From Doris montereyensis (lineage: Eukaryota; Mollusca; Gastropoda; Nudibranchia; Dorididae), in the NCBI GenBank assembly GCA_037039925.1, contig JAXRKP010001726.1, forward strand, positions 1-64,000: a DNA stretch of 64,000 nt, read 5' to 3'. The translations under genes and the position numbers were made by a program. A model generated the notes under the pieces. It worked only from the letters and a program-made list of their open reading frames with translations. It ran no database searches and was not told the origin of the DNA. Shown here piece after piece: positions 22,281 through 33,403 of the stretch. Positions within the stretch are counted from its first letter, which is position 1. Each line of letters opens with the position of its first letter.

Positions 22281-23749
22281 GGGGGGGGGGCACCGATGTG
22301 ATTTTTTTTTTTTTTGAGTTTAGGTTTTTGCTTTTAGTATGTACATGAGTAACTGTCAAAAAAACCAGTCATCCTATATCATTGACACGTTTGTAGCGTC
22401 CTTGGTTGCCATGGAAACGGCCGCCATCTTGGATTTTGACTCAATAACATTCAAAATCTTTCTTCTCCCTTAGTTATGAATCAAATCATTCAAAACCTCA
22501 GCAGATCGTCTTTTCCATTTAATATCTAAAAGAGAGACGTCGGTTTTGTTCGATATTTTGGATAGTTTTTTTTTTAATGAATTTTTAAAAATACTAGATC
22601 TAGATCTATATATCGTGAATGTACAAAAACGGCGTTTTTATTACAAAAAAAATTCTCAAAAAGTTTTTTGTTTTTGAGTTAAGGTTTTGCTTTTAGTATG
22701 AACATGAGTAACTGTCAAAATACAGTCATCCTATATCATTGAAAGTTTGTAGCGTCCTTGGTTGCCATAGAAACGGCCGCCATCTTGGATTTTGACTCAA
22801 TAATTTTCAAAATCTTTCTTCTCCGTTAGTTATGAATCAAATCATTCAAAACCTCTGCAGATCGTCTTTTCCATTCAATATCTAAAAGAGAGACGTCGGA
22901 TTTGTTCGATATTTTGGAAAGTTTTTTTAAAAATTAATTTTTTTAAATACTAGATCTAGATCTATATCATATATGTATCGTGAATGTACAAAAACGGCGT
23001 TTTTATTACAAAAACAAAATTCTCAAAAGTTTGCAATATATAAAAAAAACTGACGTCATTCTATTAACATTGACAAGAGGAACCTGTGTGCCAAATATAC
23101 TACAAATCGTTCGGTAAATGGCGGAGGAGATAGAATATTAGTGTGGAAAAACTACATTTCGAGAAAAATGCAAGTAAAAAATCAACAGAAAATAACACAA
23201 AGCAAACGCTTCAGACGGGTTTCCCTTGTTGTAGCAGCCCCTTACTCTTTCCACAGTCTCTGGCATTATTATTTATGTAAATAGGATTATAAATCTAGGT
23301 TTAGATGTACACTGTTTGGAAAACAGACGTCGAAATGACCAGTTTTTTGTTTTTTTCCTCTATATCCTAATCCTATGCTTGTGCGTGTGTTTACATACAC
23401 ATTGACCCGCAACGCCTCTTATATCACATAGCGATGGGAGACTCGTATATCGGTGTCGACAAAACGAGATCAAAGCATGTGTTGCCACATTTTGGCGATT
23501 AACCGTCAATATACGGGTTAATACTGCCATTTTCTCAGTCAGTGTTAAGGTAATTTACGTCAAAATTTCGATTGTTTTTACCTACCCTCACCTATAAAAT
23601 ATTTTGTAAAAAAAAATGTGTACGTCACATGGACATTTTCTGCCATGGACTTGTAGATAAATAATCGTTCTACCCGAATATGCAAGAACAGAAAATCAAC
23701 CTTTTGGTCCAAAACTCGCCAGTCCAGGTGCCGCCCCCTCTCCCCCCCC
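22281..23749. mobile_element. non-autonomous TIR element with G-rich ends (family R)
   Basis: The left end is GGGGGGGGGGCACC. The right end is GGTGCCGCCCCCTCTCCCCC, its inverted complement with small gaps. TA dinucleotides flank both ends, consistent with a TA target. The interior has no transposase and carries the landmark TTGCCATGGAAACGGCCGCC and, later, GGTCCAAAACTCGCCAGTCC. Related copies at 40,929-41,873 and 49,850-50,230 share these landmarks, and the latter starts TTTAGGGGTTGGGGG. I cannot assign a superfamily. Confidence 0.6.
22316..23034. repeat. 360-bp tandem duplication inside the family R element
   Basis: Two consecutive units starting GAGTTTAGGTTTTTGC (22,316) and GAGTTAAGGTTTTGC (22,676) are highly similar, each running from a GTAACTGTCAAAA block to TTATTACAAAAA..TTCTCAAAA. 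The other copies of the family in this window have one unit. Confidence 0.85.
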
Positions 23750-23763
23750 TAAGCCACTAATGC

Positions 23764-23777
23764 CACACTCTATAAGT
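23764..23777. repeat. left target-site duplication of the composite LINE
   Basis: CACACTCTATAAGT, repeated exactly at 26,859-26,872 on the other side of the LINE block. Confidence 0.85.
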
Positions 23778-24033
23778 CTTTCTTTCTTTATCAGTTGAAT
23801 TTTTCCATTTCTTCGGCTAATTTTAACTCTTTTCCATTTATTGCCCTAACATTCCATGTTCCAAAAATCACAGTCGGCGTTCTTTTCCAGAGTCGTTTTC
23901 AAAAGTTCAAGCCAGGTATATCATTATATATTTTGAATCGGTTTGGTTTTGGATAAGCAGGGGATTGGCCCACTGTACCCTAGGTAGATGGTGGGGCTGC
24001 CACCTTGAGGCCCCCTACCAGGCCTTGCTATTT
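23778..24033 (-). mobile_element. internally deleted RTE-like LINE, head-to-tail with the next copy
   Basis: On the minus strand it starts in the element's 5' region (AAGGCCTGGTAGGGGGCCTC, then the endonuclease start with TGGAACATGGAATGTTAGGG). After GAAATGGAAAAATTCAA it jumps straight to the terminal CTGATAAAGAAAGAAAG. Nearly all the endonuclease and the whole reverse transcriptase are missing. Its 3' end abuts the left target-site duplication. Confidence 0.8.
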
Positions 24034-26858
24034 TCTTTCTTTCTTTCTTTATCAGTTCCGATTCTACTTTTCGGTGTATGGGTTCAGATGCCCGAGATGA
24101 TCTTTCTCCAGGATGCCCTGTCCTCACATTTTCTGTTTCCTTCCAAAAATGTTAAATTTCTATTCTTCAATGCCTCTTCTCACTTTCTCTGAGATCTGCC
24201 TTTTGGTCTTTTACCTTTAGCACTGTATACTGATTTAGCTATTCTATTGTCATTCATTCTGTTTACATGCCCAAACCATCTCAATTGATTCATTTCTATC
24301 TTAGTTTTTATGCCATCTGTTTTGGTTTGATCACTTATTGTTGTGTTTCTGATTTTGTGTCTTTAGTTTTCCCTACTACTCTTCTTAGATATTTCATTTC
24401 AGCTGCCTGTACTCAACTGTATTCTCTACTGTCTATGGTCCAGGTTTCACTGCCATAGAGGAGAGTAGGACAACAAACTGTATTGTATACTGTCATTTTG
24501 GTTTTTGTTGACAATTCTTGTTTACCTACAAATGCCTTTCCTAGATGGTTATATATTGCACGCCTTTTTGATTCTCTGGCTGATTTCTTCTCTTAGTTTT
24601 CCCTCAGTATTAATCATTACTCCTAGGTAGTTGTAGCTTTGAACTTGTTATAAATTCCCCCTGCCCAATTTAAGATTTTGTGTTTTAGCTTCCTAGTTAC
24701 TAGCAATTGTTTTGGTTTTCTTTCCATTCACTCTCATTCCTTTTGCATTTAGTTCACTGTTCATAATGTTGATATTCGACTGAAGGTCACTTTCTGATTT
24801 TCCAAACAGAACTAAATCATCGGCAAATGAAAGCATTGATATATTTACTGGATTGAGCTTTCACATACCTACATTCATTTTCTTCATTTTTGAGGATGCC
24901 TTTGCGACTGAATCCATAAATGTGATAAATAAAAAGAGGATTTAGTACACAACCCTGTCTTACCCCTATTCCGACTGCACATGCTGGTTTATTGTAAAAA
25001 CGTTTAATGGCTTCTACTTCTATTAAATTTTGCTCTACATTGTGTTCTTTTAAGGAATGCCATAGTTCGTCCCTCCTCACAGTATCAAATGTGTTTTCTA
25101 GATCTATAAAACGCAGGTGCAAGTCAATGTTTCTCTCAAAGAATTTTTTCTATTATTTGTCTAATTGTAAATATGTGGTCTTGTACACTTCTTCCTGGTC
25201 TAGATCCACTCTGATGTCCTTCAATCTGATCCTCTACTCTTTTCCTTAGTCTCATTTCCATGATTTGGCTGTCTTCTTTCATTATTTCTCCTTTGGCATT
25301 CTTAATTTGTCGTATTGGGCATGCTTTGGTCTTTCTCATGCTCTTCATTGCCCCATAGAACAGCTTTTGATTTCCTTGATAGCTTTCTTGAAGTCTTTGT
25401 CTAAACTCTTCCCATTGTTTCTGTTTTTGCTTTCCTCATTTCCTCTTTGGCGATAGTTCATTTATTCACGTAATCTATCCTTTCCTCTGGCCTCTTTGTT
25501 TGTAAGTATTTCTTCCAGGCATCCTTTTTTCTTTGATCTTAGTTTTGACATTCTCATCCCACCATGCTGTTCTTTTCCTATCTCCTTTAATTTATTTCCT
25601 ACCATATACTTCTTTAGTACAACTGAGGAGGAGCATTTCTTTATAGTTTTGCTACTTTTCTTCTAGTGTGCTGTCATTCAGATCCATCTGTCTTTCACTG
25701 ATAAATCTTGTTATCCTAGATTGGTATATCTCTTTTACTATTGGTTCATTTAGTTCCTCTATTTTGAGTTTATTAGCTTTCTTCTCTTTCCTTTTCTGTT
25801 TGTTTTCTTCAGTCAGTAATCTTATTTTTGGCGATCACTAGGTGATGATCACTAAATATTTTCTGCTCCTCTGTTTACTCTTGCATCCAATGTACTGTAA
25901 AAAAGGGAGCTGCTAACTATTATGTAGTCTATGATTGACTTTTCACACCTGTCTTCATTTACTCTTGTATATTTGTGGATATCTTTATGAGGAAAAAATA
26001 TGTAGGCTATTTTCATGTTATTCTTTAGGCAAAAATCTATTAGTCTCTCTCCATTTGGAGAAGTTGTTGTCTCTCCTTCTTTACATATTACTCCTCCTGA
26101 GATTTCTATATAGTTGCCTACTTTAGCGTTTAAATCTCATAAAACCATTAGTTCCTGTTTTGTGTTTAAGATTCTCTGCAGCTGTTTGTAAATCGTTTTC
26201 AAATTTCTTTAGTTGCGTCTTCGTTTGGTCCAAAAGCTATTAATCATTTAATTTCTCGTGCTTTTGGTTTAATATTTACCTCTAACAGCCGTGGGCTTAT
26301 AAATTTCCAGCTTTCTAGTAACTTTTCATGCCTTTTACGCACTAGGAGACTACTCCTGCTCTAGCTCTATCTTTGACATCTACTCCTGAGAAGATTAAAA
26401 TATTATTTGGTCCTACATTTTCTGTTCCTTGTCTTTTTTCTTTGTTTCTGGAATAGCCAAAATGTCTAATTTGAATTTATCCATTTCTTCAACTAATTCA
26501 ACTCGTATTCATGGGTTGCCCTAACATTCCATGTTCTAAAAATCACAGTCCGTGTTCGTTTCCATTTCGTCGTTGAAAGGTCAAGCTGGGTATATTATAT
26601 TTAGTTCTATGCATCAGTTATGTTTTGGATAAGCAGGGGATTAGCACACTGTACCTTAGGTAGATGGTAGGGCTGCCACCTTGAGGTCCCCTACCAGGCC
26701 TTGTTATTTTCTGTCAGGGTTAACTACCTTAGCTTATGGTCATTCAAGACCGGCCTGCAAGGCAGCAGGTTGTTATTTTATGTCAGGGTTAACTCCCTTA
26801 GTCTTTGGTCAGCCAAAATCGACCTGCAAGGCAGCAGGAGACTCATTGAGGGTGGGAT
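24034..26858 (-). mobile_element. RTE-like non-LTR retrotransposon, defective
   Basis: Reverse complement of the copy at 33,730-36,967. It runs from ATCCCACCCTC at 26,858, through endonuclease and reverse-transcriptase remnants, to an (AAAG)n tail at about 24,034-24,050. Visible fragments include [16 protein letters not shown] and GVRQGC. About 400 bp of the reverse transcriptase is deleted: sequence corresponding to about 35,256-35,665 of the other copy joins at a TGGAAATGAGACTAAGG junction, taking the GKAPGADQ and NYRGI motifs. Many stops and shifts follow, so it cannot encode active protein. Confidence 0.88.
26701..26838. repeat. two 69-bp tandem units in the LINE 5' region
   Basis: 26,701-26,769 and 26,770-26,838 both start TTGTTATTTT and end CTGCAAGGCAGCAGG. 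The plus-strand LINE at 33,730 has one unit. Repeated 5' monomers can carry promoter activity in LINEs; that role is inferred only. Confidence 0.85.
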
Positions 26859-26964
26859 CACACTCTATAAGTATTCTGCATAATTATTATATATCCCAAT
26901 AATTATGAGTGCGACCATCCCCTACCAGGCCTGTCTCCAGGTCATGGATACTATAGGGGAACAG

Positions 26965-27306
26965 CCTCTATATTTAGAGGTCAGCTGCGGATACCCAATA
27001 AACAGTCGTGAACAAACTGGCGTTAGTCACTAGGGTGAAGCAGGGTTAATGAACTGGAGATCAGCCCTTCTAAAATGGCCTCTATAATGTAGAGGCCAGT
27101 TGCGAATACCCAATAAACAGTTGAGAACGAACTGGCGTTAATCACTAAGGGCGAGATGGAGTTAATGAATTGGAGATCAGCCCTTCTAAATTACTCTATA
27201 TATAGAGGTCAGCTGCGAATACCCAATAAAGCGGCGTGAACAAACTGATGTTAGTCACTAAGGGCGAGGCAGGGTTAATGAACTGGAGCTCAGCCCTTCT
27301 AAAATA
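26965..27306. repeat. three 114-bp tandem units with a hairpin
   Basis: Units start at 26,965, 27,079 and 27,193. Each opens with a short palindrome (CCTCTATATTTAGAGG, CCTCTATAATGTAGAGG, CTCTATATATAGAG), then GAATACCCAATAAA, then a conserved GGAGATCAGCCCTTCTAAA end. Non-coding repeat sequence continues to about 27,560 with CCTGGCTCTCCTGGATGGGG. The arrangement resembles the 5' region of a non-LTR element, but no attached coding part is visible. Confidence 0.85.
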
Positions 27307-27599
27307 CCTCATATGCTCGAAGGTGTGAATTTCAGGCGGATCAGGGCGCCTCAAACCTCGCCCCAGGCCGATCGAGTTTGTAAGCCTTGGAAGGAAGTCC
27401 ATCTAGGAGAAGTTAAAACCAGGGCCCACTAGCTTGCTTGGAACAACAACCTGTCTAGAGGAGAAGTACTTGAGTAAGAGTGAACCTCCGAATTCAATCC
27501 TGGCTCTCCTGGATGGGGGTTGGGCTTGATGGTAACCGCCTCATCATACAAAAATCATATGGTTGAAGAAACACAAAGAAAACATCTTACCATACACAT

Positions 27600-28510
27600 T
27601 TGAGGATACACTGGAGTCTCTGTCACATAACAATGTGAGGGTCAGTGGACAAAGCAGGAAGGGGGCCTCGCTGAGCTGAAATCTTCCTCATCGTAAAAGT
27701 ACATATACAATCACTGCGTCGGGGAATGTCCATACCATGTAGAAGCTGAGAGAAAAAAACCAAGCCAAGCAGGTGAAGAAAAGAATCAGATTGCACATGT
27801 ACGAGGTTAAAGCGAGACTCGTTGGACACAAGGCAGAAATGTCTCAAAAGTAGTGAACAGATTCCTCCTCGGGAAAAAGAAATCGTTTGACATGGTGTGA
27901 AGAGCGTTAGTTTGAGGTGGAGAAGGCAGCGATGGAACAGTATTCTCTCTCTCAGTCAGATGAGTCGATTTTGTATTGATCGGTCTGATGGACGAAAAAA
28001 GGTGTGGCGACGCCAAGGGAGAGGCCTACAGACGTATGTGTCAGGCAGCACAATAGATGGGAAGGGTAATAGCTGGAATCTTATGTCATCAATGTACACC
28101 TTGATGTTCATGGATGGGAACTTAAATCACTATATTGAAACAGTTTTGCAACCAATGGTTGTACCATTTTTTCAGAGACAATAATAATGACATAAGACTT
28201 TACGAACAAGATAATGCTAGATCTTACGTGACAAGAATTGCGACTAACGTTCTACAGCAGCACGATATCCAACTTCTCCTATGGCCTTCTTTTTGCCCGA
28301 TCTCTCACCAATTGAACATCTTTGGGACATTCTCGGACGCAAGCTACAAGTAAGCATGAATGCCACGTCCGACTACAAGGATGCAACTTGCAGATGCATT
28401 AAGTGAAGAATGGAATAACATTCCACAAAAGACAAATACAGTGTCTTATTGCAAGTGTGCGACGGAGGTGTCTTGCCTGTCTTCAGCAATGCACAGTACT
28501 AAAGTTTTAT
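27600..28510 (+). pseudogene. Tc1-like transposase, broken
   Basis: Joined across frames, this reads as a Tc1-family DDE transposase: a helix-turn-helix remnant, RWNSILSLSQMSRFCIDRSDG (family form: ..LFSDESRF..), VWRRQGRGLQTYV, FMDGNLNHYIETVL, then QDNARSYVT and LLLWPSF..PISHQLNIFG (family form: WPALSPDLSPIEHLWD). The end EEWNNIPQKT follows in another frame. It has many stops and shifts, and I cannot find paired inverted termini, so it is a dead remnant. Confidence 0.82.
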
Positions 28511-28744
28511 AATTTGCCTGTGCAATAAGAGAAAACGTCTTCTTCCCAACTTTGGTTAGATGTAAGCAATGCAATTTCATAGACGTTTAGAAAAATGGAG
28601 AATTTTTTTTATTGTGTATAAGTGTGATTTCATTACCATACAATTGATCCAGTATTTTGCTTGCAAATCACGAAAATAGACGTGTTTACTTTCATTTGTC
28701 CCCGAGTATGTAATTTACCTTGCATTGATTCTCATACATATCTT

Positions 28745-29540
28745 CAAAGTTCTCTGGCTCTACATCATTTATTAGTTTCCCTATGTGTTTTAATGTTGTA
28801 TTAAATTTCTTCTTTTCTCTATCTCTTGTATTCCCTCCCCATATGCAGTTATATTAAAAATGATAATACTCTTTATGCAAGCTTGATGGAAAAGTCTTAT
28901 TAGAGTGTTATCAATTTGAAACTTATAAAGCTTCCTCATAAAGTACATTCTTTTGTTTACGTTCTTTAAAACTTTATTTGATTGTTTTTACCATTCTAGC
29001 TTCTCGTAAAAAATTATGCCAAAATAGTTATATTCATTAACTTTCTTAACTGTTTCATCTTTTACAACACTATCATTATGAGTATTATTTGTCTTTCCTA
29101 AAATCAAAAATAATTTCTTTTTATTTTGTTAACATTAAGTTGTAAATATTGTCATCACACCATTTTACGAACCTTTTGATTTCTTGAGCATAATTAATTA
29201 GATCTACTTATGACCTGATAAGGATAAGAGCTTGATAGATGTATCGTCTGTATATTTTATTATTGGGATCTTTTCAAACGCAGTTTTACAATCATTAGTG
29301 TAGATAGACAAGAGTATAGGTGCAAGGATAGTCCCCTGTGGTGCTCCAGTGTTTGTTACAATTACTGACGAGTCAAAAATACCATTCTCGATTTTAATCT
29401 AACAAATTGAGGTCTGTTGGTCAGAAGATATAAGATGCAGAGAGTTACCCTTTTTCCGAAACTCATATCTAACTATTTAGGAATCAGGATGTGTGGTTGT
29501 ATTGTATTAAAAGCGCTTGAAAAATGAAAGAGTTTTGAGA
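28745..29540 (-). pseudogene. non-LTR retrotransposon reverse transcriptase fragment
   Basis: On the minus strand, disrupted frames give HFSSAFNTIQPHIL (fingers region), LLTNRPQFVRL, then QGTILAPILLSIYTNDC and IKYTDDTSIKL (the normal YADD box reads YTDD). This fits the jockey/CR1/Rex group. It is truncated at both ends and full of stops. Confidence 0.75.
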
Positions 29541-29637
29541 TAGCTTTTTGGAGTATCAAGATGATGGTACACGTTATTTGTAAAAAAACAGAATAGCATC
29601 TTCAACGCCCCATTTAGATATATACGCAAGAGAGAGA

Positions 29638-30345
<708 letters not shown>

Positions 30346-30672
30346 ATAACCACCCATCAAATCACAGCAAAACAAAGTAATGATTAGTTTTATCAGTAAT
30401 ATGCTAGTCAATAATAAGGGAATTTTATTAGAGCTAGATAATTGGCAATAGATGATTTTTATCCTCATTGTATCGATACATTTGTAATTTTGTACATCTC
30501 GCATCTTTAGTGTAAATTTTGCCTTGATGATGACTTCCTTTCATTCATTCTCTATCATTTCTTTTCTAAACCCAGTGTGAGAAATAGATCTAGTCTTATA
30601 GTTATCCTCTTTTTCGTTCTTGTTTCCCATACTCTAAAATCTCTCTCTCTTTTCTTTCTTCCCTGTTTTTTT

Positions 30673-30675
<3 letters not shown>

Positions 30676-30708
<33 letters not shown>

Positions 30709-30732
30709 TTTTCTCTCTCTCTCTCTCTCTCT

Positions 30733-30806
<74 letters not shown>
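30676..30806. repeat. (CT)n microsatellite
   Basis: Interrupted CT repeat of about 130 bp. Confidence 0.95.
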
Positions 30807-30809
<3 letters not shown>

Positions 30810-30939
30810 GACTTTACCTTTTATTACTTACTTAGTTTTCATATTTTTATTTTTTTATTCTAGATCTGAACCTTCCATTCTCACTACTATATAGTCTTCA
30901 CATCCCCTTCTACTTACGTTTTTATCATCATTAGAGTCT

Positions 30940-31797
30940 TTTTCTTTCTTTCTTCCTCCTTTCTGTTTTTTTCTGACATCACGTTGTGTGATGCCTGAGG
31001 TAGTGCATAGATCTAGATCTAGACTCTAGATATTAATTTCTTGTTTGTTGTCTGACAAGGGTTATACCCGAAATATCACGTGTTTGTTCTTTCTTTATTA
31101 GTGGAGTTGTCACTTATTGTCATATTTCGCCAGCAAAACAAAGCTAAAACAAGACTAAATTAAGATTAAAACAAGGAAACAAAACGAAATATCGACACCA
31201 CTAATAGTAATGATAAACAGAGAAGTGGTGGTAACTGCTGTGCATCCCTTGTCTTTCGATTTAGCCAAAATGTTTTATTCTCTTGACACATCAGTGAAGA
31301 CAAACAAAACAATGGTGTATTTATTCAGGTGCTTAGGTGCCCCTAGTGTTGTGTCTGATGCAATTCATTTTGTTATGAAATTGCTAGATTTTCAGGTACT
31401 TAATTGAACTAAAACGTCTATTCATTAAAACAAAAGACACAATTGTTATCGTATTGAATAGTAAATAGGTAAATGTTAAAACTCAAATTAAAACTGAATC
31501 GAAACTAGACTAGAATCTTAGATCTTGATTATATCTAGACTAGTGGGAACATATAATCTAGATCTTCAGTTTATATCTCTTACTATACGAAGGAGCCACA
31601 GTGGAGTGAAGTTAAAGGCGAAATATGACAATAAGTGACAACTTCACTAATAAAGACAAAACAAACGTGACGTCTGGGTATTATAACCCTCGTCAGACAG
31701 CAAGCGAAGAAATATCTAGAATCTAGATCTAAGTACTACCTCAGGCATCACACAATGTGATGTCAGAAGAAAAACCAGAAAGAAAGAAAGAAAAGAT
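30940..31797. repeat. long inverted repeat (arms about 185 bp, loop about 485 bp)
   Basis: The left arm (about 30,940-31,131) and right arm (about 31,617-31,797) are reverse complements with small differences. Landmarks in both are TGTGATGCCTGAGGTAGT, AGATCTAGA and GTCACTTATTGTCATATTTC. The loop holds a 65-codon open frame at 31,210 that resembles nothing I know. Part of the right flank (AGGAGCCACAGTGGAGTGAA) recurs at 6,245. From 31,800 to 33,400 I see no feature. Confidence 0.85.
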
Positions 31798-33403
31798 AAA
31801 GGGCCTTTATCTCTCTTACGTAAACTTAAGGTCTATATTGTAGATTTAAATTAGAAAATTCTACATCTGAATATTAAATTCTAAAATCTAGAGTAGATCC
31901 AACTCTACATCTAGAAAGACTGAGATCTGGACTCAGTGAGTCAGATTCGGAAGAGCCCAGACCTTAGCCTTAGGTAGGCCTTGGGTCAGGGGTGGGTAAA
32001 CTTGTTCAAGTGGAGGACCACATTGATTAACCAATTATCATTCGAGGGCTAACTTACAAATTCTTCTTTTATTACTGGTTGCATTTTCTTTAATAGTTTT
32101 TGGAAGGACTCCCATACTGCCCTCCATAGTTGGGCACACATTATCACATATTATCACCACCTTGACCCTGATTTCCCCTCCCCCTTACGAAGAGTCATCG
32201 TAGTGGTGTGGGGCTGCCCTCAAGATCTTACAAGTTCAAGAGTTTCTATGACTTCTCAGCAGGCCATTGGTAATTTTATTGTATTGAATCATCTGGTCGC
32301 ACCCAAGCCACGCCCAAATTAGAATGATCCCATTTTTTTCAATTTGAGTAGGAGACAAGACCAATTATGTATTTGCAATTTCACGTTCTTATTACCAACT
32401 TAGACATCAAGTCAACACTCTTGAAACAGACCAGCTCACAATTATATCCCTACTTAAAACTTTAAGTTATAACATAAATGGTACCTTCAATTTTGAAAAA
32501 AAATTCAATAACATTACTCTGAGTCTGAGGTGCAGCTGGAGTAAATCTGTCTGTCCATTTCATCCACAGTGAGCAATTATCTTCATCCACGTGGATTTGT
32601 TGACGATGGATTGGAAAGGATTATTTATTTTACAACAGAGATGTGACCAGTAAATGAAAGTTGTGTGTGACTCAAGAAGCAGGTTGACTATTAAAACATC
32701 GTTACTAGACTACCAGTTGCTCAAGGCAAAGATAAAGATGGACATACACCCCTTTTGAAATAGACTCAACCAGATGCCAATTTGACGTTAGTTTATAGCC
32801 TGAAAGCAGCCTTTTTCCAGTTTACTGTCAGAAAGCATTATTTAGTAACAGGAGGAGGGTAAGACAAGAAGATAATGAGAAGGAAGGAAATCAATTCTCT
32901 TGATATCAGTCTCTTTCCTTCCCGGCAAATGTTGGACATAGGCCAAAATGTTTGAAGCATAACGAATGGGAAATCCTTTTTTTACAGCTTAACAGTGGGC
33001 TGTGGCAAATCGCCATTTACTGGTTGTAGAATTTCTGATTGTCAAACATCTATCACCTATGCTAGGCTCGGAAGGGAAGGGGGAGGGGAGGATCTATTGA
33101 TTCACCTTACTAAGGCTATGGTCTGACAAAACACGGAAATATTAGGACACAAACGTATTTGGCAAAAAGAACTGTATCTGAAAAGCATGGTCTCATTACA
33201 ATTTCATCATTATCACAAAATTATTATTTAATCTTCTGAAGACTAATCAAGGAAAGGTAAAGTTGGATCATTGGTTATTATTGTCAATGCCTTCAGAAAG
33301 TTACTTGCCTTATTTGAACTATAATGGTGATTAGGTCAAGAAATTGAAAGTAATGTTTTCCAAAAAATTTTTTTCACAGGTGCCATTTTTTCTTTGTACT
33401 TGA

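Noticed and set aside
22281..22290. Telomere or G-quadruplex function for the G10 run
   Set aside because: It is a homopolymer at an element end, matched by a C-rich end 1.47 kb away. There are no spaced G tracts.
31210..31407. 65-codon open frame in the loop of the inverted repeat
   Set aside because: No recognisable family, no splice or promoter context and a length expected by chance in AT-rich sequence.
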